Assembly: GCA_038214685.1 (NCBI GenBank)
Contig: JBBQRO010000001.1
Coordinates: forward strand, 1 to 64,000
DNA: 64,000 bases
Direction: 5' to 3'
DNA from: CADCTB01 sp038214685
Lineage (GTDB): Bacteria; Actinomycetota; Acidimicrobiia; Acidimicrobiales; AC-14
The translations under genes and the position numbers were made by a program. Shown here piece by piece: positions 42,707 through 54,245 of the stretch (positions within the stretch are counted from its first letter, which is position 1; every line of letters begins with the position of its first letter). The notes beneath the pieces were generated by a model. It did no database searches and had not been told where the DNA came from. It saw nothing but the letters and a program-made list of their open reading frames with translations.

Positions 42707-43807
42707 ATGAAGCCCATGGACGTGGCGTCGCGCATCCCCCGGCTGCGCCAGCGGTTCGACGAGGCCGGCTGCGACGCCCTCCTGGTCACCCGCCTGGTCA
42801 ACATCCGGTACCTCACCGGCTTCACCGGCTCGGCCGCGCTCCTGCTGGTGCGGCCCGATGAGCTGGTCTTCGTGACCGACGGCCGATATCGCGACCAGTC
42901 GGCGCTGGAGCTGGGCCAGGCCGGTGTCGAGGCCCGCATTCGGGTCGGCCTCACCGCCGGCAGCCAGAAGGAGTACCTGCAGGAGGAGGCCGGCGGCGTG
43001 GCCCGGCTCGGGCTGGAGGCGGCGGCGGTCACCTGGGCCCAGCAGCGCAAGTTCGACGGCGAGTGGTTTCCCGACGCCGAGCTGGTGGCCACCGACGCAC
43101 TGGTGGAGGAGCTGCGCACGATCAAGGACGCCGGCGAGGTCGAACGCATGGCCGCGGCGGCAACCATCGCCGATGAGGCCCTGGCCCGGGTGCGCCACCG
43201 CCTGGCCGAGCACCCGACCGAGGAGGAGTTCGCCCTCGAGCTGGACTTCGAGATGCGCCGGGGCGGGGCGTCGGCGCCCTCGTTCGACACCATCGTCGCC
43301 TCCGGGCCCAACGGGGCCAAGCCCCATCACCGCCCGAGCGCGCGGCGCATCGAGGCCGGCGAGCTCGTCGTCGTCGACTTCGGGGCCATCGTGGAGGGCT
43401 ACTGCTCCGACATGACACGAACCCTGTGCGTGGGAGAGCCGGCCTCGGCCACCGCCCGGCGCATGGTCGACGTGGTGGCTGCGAGTCAGCAGGCAGGTGT
43501 TGACGCGGTGCGGGCCGGCGCCGAGGGCAAGGCGGTCGACGAGGTGTGCCGGGCCGTCATCGCCGAGGCCGGGTGGGCCGACGCCTTCCTCCACAGCACC
43601 GGCCACGGCGTGGGCCTGGAGATCCACGAGGACCCGCGGGTGGCCTCCACCTCGACCGATACCCTGGTGGCCGGCCACGTCGTCACGGTGGAGCCCGGGG
43701 TGTACCTGGCCGAGTACGGCGGTGTCCGCATCGAGGACACCGTGGTCGTCACCGACGAGGGCTGCACCGTCCTCACCAACGCCACCAAGGAGCTTGTCGT
43801 CCTGTGA
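42707..43807 (+). CDS. Xaa-Pro aminopeptidase/dipeptidase (M24B)
   Basis: A 366-residue metallopeptidase. The N-terminal creatinase-like domain has LLVTRLVNIRYLTGFTGSAA. The pita-bread catalytic domain has the metal ligands VVVDFGAIVEGYCSDMTRTL (two Asp), HSTGHGVGLEIHEDP (His) and VVTVEPGVYL (Glu), with GGVRIEDTVVVT (Glu). It cleaves X-Pro bonds in the cytosol. The ATG is chosen, although GTG 42698 (7 nt after GGGAG) is also possible. This gene normally precedes efp, as here. Confidence 0.93.
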   Translation: MKPMDVASRIPRLRQRFDEAGCDALLVTRLVNIRYLTGFTGSAALLLVRPDELVFVTDGRYRDQSALELGQAGVEARIRVGLTAGSQKEYLQEEAGGVARLGLEAAAVTWAQQRKFDGEWFPDAELVATDALVEELRTIKDAGEVERMAAAATIADEALARVRHRLAEHPTEEEFALELDFEMRRGGASAPSFDTIVASGPNGAKPHHRPSARRIEAGELVVVDFGAIVEGYCSDMTRTLCVGEPASATARRMVDVVAASQQAGVDAVRAGAEGKAVDEVCRAVIAEAGWADAFLHSTGHGVGLEIHEDPRVASTSTDTLVAGHVVTVEPGVYLAEYGGVRIEDTVVVTDEGCTVLTNATKELVVL

Positions 43808-44364
43808 ACGTCTCGACCAACGACCTGCGCAACGGCATGGCCCTCGACCTGCCCGAGGGGCTCTTCACGGTGGTCGAGTTCCAGCACGTCAAGCCGGGCA
43901 AGGGCGGCGCCTTCGTGCGCACCAAGCTCAAGAATGTCCGCACCGGGGCGGTGCTCGACCGCACCTACCGCTCCGATGAGAAGCTCGAGCAGGCCGTGAT
44001 CGACAAGCGGGAGATGCAGTACCTCTACCGCGAGAGCGTCCACTACGTGTTCATGGACAACGTGTCCTACGACCAGATGAACGTCGACGAGCCCACCCTG
44101 GGCGAGGCCACCAGCTACCTGCGAGAGGGCGACTCGGCGGTGTTGCAGATCTACAACGACCAGGTGGTGGGGGTGGACCTGCCGGCGTCGGTGGAGCTGA
44201 GCGTGGCCGAGACCGAGCCGGGTGTACAGGGCGACCGGGTGTCCGGTGCCCGTAAGCCGGCCACGCTGGAAACCGGCCTCGTCGTGCAGGTCCCCCTGTT
44301 CGTCAACCCCGGTGACCGCATCAAGGTCGACACCCGCAGCGGCGACTATCTGACGCGTGTCTAG
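43804..44364 (+). CDS. efp: translation elongation factor P
   Basis: A 186-residue three-domain factor that rescues ribosomes stalled at polyproline. The loop carrying the conserved lysine is VKPGKGGAFVRTKLKN (Lys33). Domains II and III carry MQYLYRES-VHYVFMDNVSYDQ and a closing segment VPLFVNPGDRIKVDTRSGDY. No EpmA-, EarP- or YmfI-type modification enzyme is encoded in the window. GTG overlaps the peptidase stop as GTGA. Confidence 0.97.
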   Translation: MNVSTNDLRNGMALDLPEGLFTVVEFQHVKPGKGGAFVRTKLKNVRTGAVLDRTYRSDEKLEQAVIDKREMQYLYRESVHYVFMDNVSYDQMNVDEPTLGEATSYLREGDSAVLQIYNDQVVGVDLPASVELSVAETEPGVQGDRVSGARKPATLETGLVVQVPLFVNPGDRIKVDTRSGDYLTRV

Positions 44365-44366
44365 GC

Positions 44367-44873
44367 GTGCCTGAGCCGGCGGGGAGCCGCCGCCAGGCCC
44401 GGGAGCGGGCCCTGTCACTGCTGTATGAGGCCGAGAGCAAGGACGTCGCCCCCGCCGCGGTCCTGGCCGCGCTGCCGGTCGAGCCGGACGCATTCGCGGT
44501 CGAGGTGGTGACGGGCGTCGGCCTGCACATGGGCGAGCTCGACGGACTCATCACCGGCTACGCCAAGGACTGGACCATCGAGCGGATGCCGGCCCTCGAC
44601 CGGGCCCTGCTTCGCATGGGCATCTTCGAGCTGCTGCACCGGCCCGACGTGCCCACGGGGGCGGTCATCTCCGAGGCGGTCGAGCTGGCCCAGCGCTTCT
44701 CCACCGACGAGTCGAGCCGTTTCGTGAACGGCATGCTGGCCCGCATCGCCGAGGCGGTTCGCCCTTCACAACGTGAACCGGTGGATCCGGAAGCTATCGG
44801 TCCCGACCCGGCTGAAGATCACCATGCGCCGGCCGGCCAGGTGGTCGAGGACGGCCTCCACCAGCAACGGTGA
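44367..44873 (+). CDS. nusB: transcription antitermination factor NusB
   Basis: A 168-residue all-helical protein of the rRNA antitermination complex. The start SRRQARERALSLLYEAES is the family signature, followed by RMPALDRALLRMGIFELLHR and VISEAVELAQRFSTDESSRF with VNGMLARIAEAVR at the usual end. The last 34 residues are an extra hydrophilic tail whose DNA is antisense to the 3' end of the convergent hypothetical gene (108-nt overlap). Confidence 0.93.
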   Translation: MPEPAGSRRQARERALSLLYEAESKDVAPAAVLAALPVEPDAFAVEVVTGVGLHMGELDGLITGYAKDWTIERMPALDRALLRMGIFELLHRPDVPTGAVISEAVELAQRFSTDESSRFVNGMLARIAEAVRPSQREPVDPEAIGPDPAEDHHAPAGQVVEDGLHQQR

Positions 44874-45212
44874 CTCGCCGAGTTCGGCGCCCAGCGCCAG
44901 GGCGACGTTGGGCTCGACGCCGTCGAGCACGTCGAGCAGCCGCTCGGTGAGGTCGGCCAGGTCGGCCCGGAACCGGGTGGCGTAGGCCCACACCCCGGAC
45001 TGGGTCAGGGCCAGCAGCGCCACCTTGTCGTCGTAGTCCCGCATCTGCACCAGCTTCTGCTCCCGCAGCTCGACCAGTCCGCCGAACCACGCGTCGTGGG
45101 TGAGGCCCTGCGCCTCGCAGGCGGCTCTGACGGCGGCCGAATCGAGCATCTTGTGGCCGGCGGCGAGGGCCTGATCGCCGGCGACACGAAGTACATCGTC
45201 AGTGTGCGACAT
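44766..45212 (-). CDS. hypothetical protein, 148 residues, convergent with nusB
   Basis: No family is recognised. The protein is mostly helical and hydrophilic (VLRVAGDQALAAGHKMLDSA, AAVRAACEAQGLTHDAWFGG, LVELREQKLVQMRDYDD). A beta-like patch (KVALLALTQSGVWAY) and a final segment RRMVIFSRVGTDSFRIHRF follow. The pattern is compatible with a winged-helix DNA-binding protein, but this is only an impression. Its start is divergent from the Uma2 gene, 16 nt apart; its 3' end overlaps nusB. Confidence 0.6.
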   Translation of the reverse strand: MSHTDDVLRVAGDQALAAGHKMLDSAAVRAACEAQGLTHDAWFGGLVELREQKLVQMRDYDDKVALLALTQSGVWAYATRFRADLADLTERLLDVLDGVEPNVALALGAELGESPLLVEAVLDHLAGRRMVIFSRVGTDSFRIHRFTL

Positions 45213-45216
45213 TGGC

Positions 45217-45222
45217 TATTCT
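45217..45222 (+). promoter_or_regulatory. -10 hexamer of the Uma2 gene (leaderless)
   Basis: TATTCT lies exactly 6 nt before GTG 45229. This spacing supports that GTG over the upstream in-frame GTG at 45202 as the start. Confidence 0.6.
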
Positions 45223-45228
45223 GGGGAG

Positions 45229-45771
45229 GTGGCTCTCAGCCCCACCACGTACCGGTTCACGGTGAAGGACTATCACCGCATGGCCGAGGCTGACATCTTC
45301 GATCCCGAGGACCGCGTCGAGCTGCTCGACGGGGAGGTGCTCGCGATGTCAGCGATCGGCAGCCGACACGCCGGATGCGTGAATCGACTGAACCACCTCC
45401 TCGTCCATGGGGTAGGGGACCGGGCTGTGGTCGCCGTGCAGAATCCCATTCAGATCGGCGACTTCTCCGAGCCAGAACCCGATCTGGTGCTGCTCCGGCC
45501 GAGGCCAGATTTCTACGCCGACAGTCACGGCCAACCACGCGACGTGCTTCTCGCCATCGAGGTTGCCGAGTCGTCGCTGGCGTACGACCTGCTGCGCAAG
45601 GCGCCGCTGTACGTCGCCGGCGGTGTCAAGGAGGTCTGGGTGATCGATCTCACGGCGGCGGTGATCCACGTCACGACCTCCGATGGCACCCGCCAGCTCC
45701 GGGCCGGGGACTCGCTCGCCCCCCTTGCGTTCCCCGATCTGGTTCTCGAGGTCTCGGCCATCCTTCCCTGA
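45229..45771 (+). CDS. Uma2 family (DUF820) endonuclease-like protein
   Basis: A 180-residue protein with a restriction-endonuclease-like fold. The start PTTYRFTVKDYHRMAEADIF, then PEDRVELLDGEVLAMSAIGS, PIQIGDFSEPEPDLVLLRPR and VLLAIEVAESSLAYDLLRKA follow the Uma2 pattern with the D-x(n)-E-V-x-E type core. Biological role is unknown; the family is highly expanded in cyanobacteria and some actinobacteria. It is a single gene sitting between nusB and the pyr operon, probably an insertion in an otherwise conserved order. Confidence 0.85.
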   Translation: MALSPTTYRFTVKDYHRMAEADIFDPEDRVELLDGEVLAMSAIGSRHAGCVNRLNHLLVHGVGDRAVVAVQNPIQIGDFSEPEPDLVLLRPRPDFYADSHGQPRDVLLAIEVAESSLAYDLLRKAPLYVAGGVKEVWVIDLTAAVIHVTTSDGTRQLRAGDSLAPLAFPDLVLEVSAILP

Positions 45772-45776
45772 CGCGA

Positions 45777-45782
45777 TAGTCT
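45777..45782 (+). promoter_or_regulatory. probable -10 hexamer of the pyr operon
   Basis: TAGTCT begins 5 nt after the Uma2 stop. Transcription would start near 45789, producing a leader of about 120 nt that contains the PyrR site and a terminator. No clear -35 was seen. Confidence 0.4.
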
Positions 45783-45799
45783 CGGAGCGAGCCGTTAAC

Positions 45800-45819
45800 G
45801 CCGGTCCTGTGAGGCTGGC
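45800..45819 (+). promoter_or_regulatory. PyrR-binding RNA hairpin in the pyr leader
   Basis: GCCGG and CTGGC form a 5-bp stem (one G-U pair) closing the loop TCCTGTGAGG. The loop matches the PyrR recognition sequence known from Bacillus and mycobacterial pyr leaders (UCC.G.GAGG). UMP-loaded PyrR, encoded downstream, would bind here to lower pyr expression. Confidence 0.7.
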
Positions 45820-45865
45820 ACGGAAGAGGAGCCGACCCCGCATGGCCGAGCGAGAGCGCGCAGCG

Positions 45866-45890
45866 ACGCCCCCGTACGGGGGCGTTTTCT
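45866..45890 (+). terminator. intrinsic terminator/attenuator ahead of pyrR
   Basis: A perfect 20-nt palindrome (10-bp arms ACGCCCCCGT and ACGGGGGCGT) is followed by TTTCT, the clearest intrinsic terminator in the window. Its place between the PyrR site and pyrR argues for transcription attenuation of the operon. Confidence 0.8.
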
Positions 45891-45907
45891 CTGCCCGCAG
45901 CCAGGTG

Positions 45908-46417
45908 ATGGACGCCGAGGACCTGCGCCGGGCGGTCACCCGCATCGCCCACGAGATCGTCGAGCGCAACCACGGCCTTGACAGCGTGGTGCTCATCGGC
46001 CTGCAGACCGGTGGCGTACCCCTCGCCCGGCGGCTGGCTGAGGCCCTCTCCCGCATCGAGAAGGTGGAGGTCTCCTCGGGCAGCATCGACGTCGCCCTCT
46101 TCCGCGACGACATCGGCTTGCGGCCGGTGCTCCCCGAGGCGGTGACCGACATCCCGTTCGACGTGACCGGCCTGACCGTGGTGCTGGTCGACGACGTGCT
46201 GTTCACCGGCCGGACGGTACGGGCCGCCCTCGACGCCCTCAATGCCTACGGCCGGCCCCGGGCCGTCCAGCTGGCGGTGATGGTCGACCGGGGCCATCGG
46301 GAGCTGCCGATCCGCCCCGATTACGTGGGCAAGAACCTCCCTACCCGGATCGACGAGATCGTCGACGTCCGCGACGACGGCGTCGACGTGGGCGAGAAGC
46401 GGCTGAGCGGTCGTTGA
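45908..46417 (+). CDS. pyrR: bifunctional pyr operon regulator/uracil phosphoribosyltransferase PyrR
   Basis: A 169-residue phosphoribosyltransferase-fold RNA-binding regulator. Features: VVLIGLQTGGVPLARRLAEA, SGSIDVALFRDDIG, the PRPP loop VVLVDDVLFTGRTVRAALDA and LPIRPDYVGKNLPT. ATG 45908 matches the family start (MDAEDLRRAVTRIAHEI). An in-frame ATG at 45842, with AGAGGAG 10 nt upstream, would add 22 residues encoded across the terminator. The stop overlaps pyrB as TTGA. Confidence 0.96.
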   Translation: MDAEDLRRAVTRIAHEIVERNHGLDSVVLIGLQTGGVPLARRLAEALSRIEKVEVSSGSIDVALFRDDIGLRPVLPEAVTDIPFDVTGLTVVLVDDVLFTGRTVRAALDALNAYGRPRAVQLAVMVDRGHRELPIRPDYVGKNLPTRIDEIVDVRDDGVDVGEKRLSGR

Positions 46418-47331
46418 AGGACCTTCTTTCGATCGCCGATCTCGGGGCGGACGGGATTGAAGAGGTCATGCGGGTCACCGACTCTTTCGTGGAGGTGTCG
46501 GAGAGGGCGATTCCCCGGGTTCCGGCGCTGCGGGGCAGGACGGTGGTGTCGCTGTTCTACGAGGAGTCCACGAGGACCCGGCTCTCCTTCGAGATGGCGG
46601 CCAAGCGCCTGTCCGCCGACACCATGAACTTCTCGGTGTCCACCTCGTCGGCCAAGAAGGGCGAGTCCCTGCGCGACACCTGTCAGACCATCGAAGCCAT
46701 GGGAATCGACGCCCTCGTCGTGCGCCACGGCTCCGCCGGCGTGCCCTGGCAGGTTGCGTCGTGGGTCGGGTGCCCGGTGATCAACGCCGGCGACGGCTGG
46801 CACGAGCACCCCACCCAAGCCCTCCTCGACTGCTACACGATCCGGAGCCGGCGTGGGTCGATCGAGGGGTTGCGCATCGCCTTGGTGGGCGACGTGAAGC
46901 ACTCCCGGGTGGCCCGGTCCAACGTCCTCGCCTTCGCGTTGCTGGGGGCGCAGGTCACTATCGTCGCCCCGCCGACGCTGCTGCCTCCGAGCCTGGCCGG
47001 GTGGCCGGTGGAGGTCAGCTTCGATCTCGACAGCGTGCTCCCGAAGGTCGACGTGGTGTACCTGCTGCGCATGCAGGCCGAGCGCCAGAGCGAGGCGCTG
47101 CTTCCGTCGCTGCGCGAGTACACCTCACGCTACGGCCTCACCAGGGACCGGGTGGCGATGCTCCTCGACGACGCCATCGTCATGCATCCCGGGCCGATCA
47201 ACCGGGGCGTCGAGATAGCGGCCGACGTGGCCGACCTGCCCCGCTCGCTCATCACCCGCCAAGTGGCCAACGGCGTCGCCGTGCGCATGGCGGTCCTTTT
47301 CCTGCTTCTTGGATCGGAGCCCCGTGCCTGA
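46414..47331 (+). CDS. pyrB: aspartate carbamoyltransferase catalytic subunit
   Basis: A 305-residue enzyme joining carbamoyl phosphate and aspartate. The carbamoyl phosphate loop is STRTRLSF (52-59), the second ligand region is STSSAKKGESLRDTCQTIEA, and the aspartate side shows HPTQALLDCYTI and HPGPINRGVEIA. The TTG start overlaps the pyrR stop. No pyrI regulatory subunit is present, as in many Gram-positive bacteria. Confidence 0.97.
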   Translation: MKDLLSIADLGADGIEEVMRVTDSFVEVSERAIPRVPALRGRTVVSLFYEESTRTRLSFEMAAKRLSADTMNFSVSTSSAKKGESLRDTCQTIEAMGIDALVVRHGSAGVPWQVASWVGCPVINAGDGWHEHPTQALLDCYTIRSRRGSIEGLRIALVGDVKHSRVARSNVLAFALLGAQVTIVAPPTLLPPSLAGWPVEVSFDLDSVLPKVDVVYLLRMQAERQSEALLPSLREYTSRYGLTRDRVAMLLDDAIVMHPGPINRGVEIAADVADLPRSLITRQVANGVAVRMAVLFLLLGSEPRA

Positions 47332-48616
47332 CCCGACCTCGGTGTTGCTCAAAGGCGGGCGGGTGATCGACGCCACTGGGGAGCGCATGGCCGACGTGCT
47401 CGTGGCCGGCGGCCGGATCGTGTCGGTAGGTCCTGATCTCGACGTCCCCGCCGGCGCCACCGTGCTCGACGCCGCGGGCTGCGTCGTGGCGCCCGGCCTG
47501 GTCGACCTCCACACCCACCTGCGCCAGCCGGGCCGGGAGGAGGCGGAGACGGTGGAGACCGGCGCCCGGGCTGCGGCCCTCGGCGGCTACACCGCAGTGG
47601 TGGCCATGCCCAACACCGAGCCCGCTCTCGACAGCGCGGCGGCAGTCCGGGAGGTGCTCGAGCTCGGGCTCGCCGCCATGTGCGACGTGCGGGTCGCCGG
47701 CGCCATCACCCACGGCCGGCTCGGCCGGGAGCTGGCCCCGATGGGCGAGATGGCGGACCTGGGTGTCCGCCTGTTCACCGACGACGGTGACGGCGTGGCG
47801 GACGCCGGCCTCATGCGCCGGGCGCTCGAGTACGCCTCGGCGCTGGGCGTCACCCTGGCCCAGCACTGCGAGGACAAGGTGCTCGCCGCCGGAGGTCACA
47901 TGAACGAAGGGGAGTGGTCGAGCCGCCTCGGCGTGCCGGGGCAGCCGGCCGAGGCGGAGGAGGTGATGGTCGGGCGCGACATCGCCCTGGCCCGACTCAC
48001 CGGCGGCCGCATCCACTTCCTGCACCTGTCGACGGCCGGATCGGTGGCTGCCGTACGAGCGGCCAGGGCCGAGGGGCTGTCCGTCACCGCCGAAGCCGCG
48101 CCCCACCACTTCACCCTCACCGACGCCGCCGTGGCCGGCTTCGACACGGTCTTCAAGGTGAACCCGCCCCTGCGGACCGCCGCCGACGTGGCCGCGGTCA
48201 AGGCCGGCCTGGCCGACGGCACCATCGACGCCATCGCCACCGACCACGCCCCCCACGCCGCGGAGGACAAGGAAGTGCCCTTCGACCAGGCCCGCCCCGG
48301 CATGCTCGGTCTCGAGACCGCGCTGGCCCTGGCCCTGACCGAGCTCGACCTGCCCGTGGCGAAGGTGCTGGCGCTGCTCTCCTGGAACCCGGCCCGCATC
48401 GCCGGCATCGAGTCGGCCCACGGAGGGCCGTTGGCCGAGGGCCGGCCGGCAAACCTCTGTGTGTTCGACCCGGCCGCCACCTGGGTCGTCGATCCCGACG
48501 CCCTGGCCAGCCGCTCCCGAAACACGCCCTACGCCGGCCGAAAGCTCACCGGCCGTGTCCGCCACACCGTGCTGCGGGGCGAACCCGTGGTTGTCGACGG
48601 ACGGGCAGTGCGATGA
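47324..48616 (+). CDS. pyrC: dihydroorotase
   Basis: A 430-residue amidohydrolase, type I. Zinc ligands His63 and His65 are in GLVDLHTHLRQPGREE, the bridging region follows later, and the catalytic Asp is in ATDHAPHAAEDKEVPFDQAR. The C-terminal NPARIAGIESAHGGPLAEGR and NTPYAGRKLTGRV complete the fold. GTG 47324 is chosen from family length; an upstream TTG at 47309 would add five residues. It ends overlapping the carA start as ATGA. Confidence 0.96.
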   Translation: MPDPTSVLLKGGRVIDATGERMADVLVAGGRIVSVGPDLDVPAGATVLDAAGCVVAPGLVDLHTHLRQPGREEAETVETGARAAALGGYTAVVAMPNTEPALDSAAAVREVLELGLAAMCDVRVAGAITHGRLGRELAPMGEMADLGVRLFTDDGDGVADAGLMRRALEYASALGVTLAQHCEDKVLAAGGHMNEGEWSSRLGVPGQPAEAEEVMVGRDIALARLTGGRIHFLHLSTAGSVAAVRAARAEGLSVTAEAAPHHFTLTDAAVAGFDTVFKVNPPLRTAADVAAVKAGLADGTIDAIATDHAPHAAEDKEVPFDQARPGMLGLETALALALTELDLPVAKVLALLSWNPARIAGIESAHGGPLAEGRPANLCVFDPAATWVVDPDALASRSRNTPYAGRKLTGRVRHTVLRGEPVVVDGRAVR

Positions 48617-49764
48617 CCCCCGCAGCAACTGGTGACGGTTTTACACGCTCTGGCGTGTCGGATCGTCACCAGAACGAGCCGGTGGAGGCCCTCTTGGTGC
48701 TGGCCGACGGCACCGTGTTCGAGGGCGAGGCCATGGGCGCGGACGTGGAAGTGGCCACCGGCGAGGTGGTGTTCAACACCGTCCTCTCCGGCTACCAGGA
48801 GGTCATCACCGACCCGTCCTACGCCGGCCAGGTCATCGCCTTCACCTACCCCCACATTGGCAACTACGGGATCAGCGAGGCCGACTCGGAGAGCGCCCGC
48901 CCGTTCTGCCGGGGCGTGATTGTCCGCGAGCTGGCCCGGCGACCCTCGAACTGGCGCTCCACCGTCGACCTCGCCACCTGGCTGGCCACCCACGGCGTGC
49001 CGGGCATCACGGGGATCGACACCCGCCGCCTCACCCGCCACATCCGGGAGGCGGGCTCGATGCCGTGCGCCTTCGGGACAGCGGAGGAGACCACGCTCAA
49101 GGCGGCCGCCGCGGCCGAGCGGGGGACCGACGGCGTCGACCTGGTGGCGGGCGTGACCACGCCTGTGCGCTACACCGTCGGCGACGGCGCGCTGCGGGTT
49201 GTGGCGTTCGATTACGGCATCAAGCGCAGCATCCTGCGCATCCTCGGCGAGATCGCCACCGTGGAGGTCGTTCCCGCCGACACACCCGCCCACGAGCTGC
49301 TCTTCAATCCCCCCGACGGCGTCTTTCTCTCGAACGGCCCGGGCGACCCGAGCGCGCTCGGGTACGCGGTCGGGCACATCGGCACCATGCTGGGGCAGGT
49401 GCCGATCTTCGGGATCTGCCTCGGGCATCAGCTGCTGGCCACCGCTCTGGGAGCCGAGACCTACAAGCTGCCCTTCGGCCACCACGGCGGCAACCACCCG
49501 GTGAAGCGGCTACGCGACAATGCAGTGGAGATCACCAGCCAGAACCACAGCTACGCGGTCACGATGGGCTCGGTATCCGACGCCGATGTCACCCACGTGA
49601 ATCTCAACGACGGGGTCATCGAGGGCATCCGGTGCCGCGACCTCCCGGCGTTCAGCGTGCAGTACCACCCCGAGGCGGGGCCCGGCCCCCACGACGCCCG
49701 CTACCTGTTCAAGGAGTTCGAGGATCTGATGCGTGCGCACAAGGCCGGCGGCGGCCTGTACTGA
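48613..49764 (+). CDS. carA: carbamoyl-phosphate synthase small subunit
   Basis: A 383-residue glutaminase subunit. The N-terminal domain begins EALLVLADGTVFEGEAMGAD. The class I amidotransferase domain has FLSNGPGDPSA, nucleophile GICLGHQLLA and His/Glu in QYHPEAGPGPHD. The ATG overlapping the pyrC stop gives a 23-residue non-conserved leader encoded by a palindrome; GTG 48682 is a possible alternative start that removes it. Confidence 0.96.
   Translation: MTPAATGDGFTRSGVSDRHQNEPVEALLVLADGTVFEGEAMGADVEVATGEVVFNTVLSGYQEVITDPSYAGQVIAFTYPHIGNYGISEADSESARPFCRGVIVRELARRPSNWRSTVDLATWLATHGVPGITGIDTRRLTRHIREAGSMPCAFGTAEETTLKAAAAAERGTDGVDLVAGVTTPVRYTVGDGALRVVAFDYGIKRSILRILGEIATVEVVPADTPAHELLFNPPDGVFLSNGPGDPSALGYAVGHIGTMLGQVPIFGICLGHQLLATALGAETYKLPFGHHGGNHPVKRLRDNAVEITSQNHSYAVTMGSVSDADVTHVNLNDGVIEGIRCRDLPAFSVQYHPEAGPGPHDARYLFKEFEDLMRAHKAGGGLY
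48629..48672 (+). repeat. palindrome with CTGGTGACG arms at the carA 5' end
   Basis: Arms CTGGTGACG and CGTCACCAG (9 bp, perfect) enclose an inner stem ACACGC/GCGTGT with loop TCTG. Architecture and arm sequence resemble the palindrome ahead of ruvB. It lies within the first codons of carA. Confidence 0.7.
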
Positions 49765-49810
49765 TGTTCTGGTCGCTGCGGTCCTTCTCTTCGCCCCGGT
49801 CCTCGCTCTG

Positions 49811-53167
<3,357 letters not shown>

Positions 53168-53333
53168 TTTCGCCTTCGCAGCCGGAGGCTGCTCGGCGAG
53201 TTGATCGAGCTCGGTCGGCCGGCGGAGCCGGCTCTCCCTCGCCGTTCCTTTCTGGCCGGCGGCCAGGGAGGCCGCCTGACGTCGGCTTCGGCGGCCGTCG
53301 GCGGAGGGTCCTCCCTTGCGGGTAGGCGTCGAA
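53168..53333. other. carB-pyrD intergenic region
   Basis: 166 bp, GC-rich, with small inverted repeats such as CTGGCC-GGC-GGCCAG (53252-53266). No promoter or gene was identified with confidence. It is the longest gap inside the pyr cluster. Confidence 0.4.
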
Positions 53334-54245
53334 ATGGCGACCGCTGTCGGCTCGGTCCGGCTGGCCAGTCCGGTGATGACCGCGTCGGGCACCGCCGGCC
53401 ACGGGGCCGAGTTGGCCCGGTACATGGATCTGTCGTCGCTGGGGGCGGTAGTGGTGAAGTCGCTGTCGGCCGACGCGTGGGCCGGCAACCCTGCGCCCCG
53501 GGTGACCGAGGTCGACGCCGGCATGCTCAACAGCGTCGGCCTGCAGAACCCCGGCGTCGAGGCCTGGCTGGTCGACGAGCTGCCCGCCCTGATCGCCACC
53601 GGCGCCCGGGTGGTGGCCAGCATCTGGGGGTTCACCGTCGAGGCCTACGAGAGGGCGGCCACCGCCCTGGCCGACGCCCCGCCGGAGGTGGTGGCGGTGG
53701 AGGTGAACCTGAGCTGCCCAAACGTCGAGAGTCGGCGGGCCATGTTCGCCCACTCGCCCGAGCTGACGGCCGAGGCCATCGAGGCCACGGCCAGCTGCAG
53801 GCGGCCCCGGTGGGCCAAGCTGAGCCCCAACGTCACCGACCTGACCGAGATCGCCGCCGCCGCCCTGGGTGCCGGTGCCGAGGCGCTGACCCTGGTCAAC
53901 ACGGTCATGGGCATGGCCATCGACGTCGAGACCGGACGGCTGCGGTTGGGGGCGGGCGGAGGCGGGCTTTCGGGGCCGGCGATCCGACCGGTGGCGGTGC
54001 GCGCCGTGTACGACGTGTGCTCGGCGTTCCCCGATGCCGCAGTCGTGGGAGTGGGCGGGGTGGCCACTGGGGCCCACGCGGTGGAGCTGCTCATGGCCGG
54101 CGCCAGGGCCGTCCAGGTTGGCACCGCCACCTTTGCCGACCCTCGCGCCACCGTCCGCATCCGGGGCGAGTTGGAGCGCTGGTGCGGTCGCCATGGCGTG
54201 GCGCGGGTCGCCGATCTGGTAGGGAGGGCACGTGCAAACTCGTGA
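53334..54245 (+). CDS. pyrD: dihydroorotate dehydrogenase, class 1B-like catalytic subunit
   Basis: A 303-residue FMN TIM barrel. The start VGSVRLASPVMTASGTAGHG, the active-site Cys128 in VEVNLSCPN, and the phosphate-binding end VGVGGVATGAHAVELLMAGA are visible. Cys as catalytic base is typical of class 1 enzymes. The electron-transfer subunit PyrK is not adjacent, so the natural oxidant is uncertain. ATG 53334 is preferred over TTG 53316. The 3' end overlaps pyrF by 14 nt. Confidence 0.93.
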   Translation: MATAVGSVRLASPVMTASGTAGHGAELARYMDLSSLGAVVVKSLSADAWAGNPAPRVTEVDAGMLNSVGLQNPGVEAWLVDELPALIATGARVVASIWGFTVEAYERAATALADAPPEVVAVEVNLSCPNVESRRAMFAHSPELTAEAIEATASCRRPRWAKLSPNVTDLTEIAAAALGAGAEALTLVNTVMGMAIDVETGRLRLGAGGGGLSGPAIRPVAVRAVYDVCSAFPDAAVVGVGGVATGAHAVELLMAGARAVQVGTATFADPRATVRIRGELERWCGRHGVARVADLVGRARANS

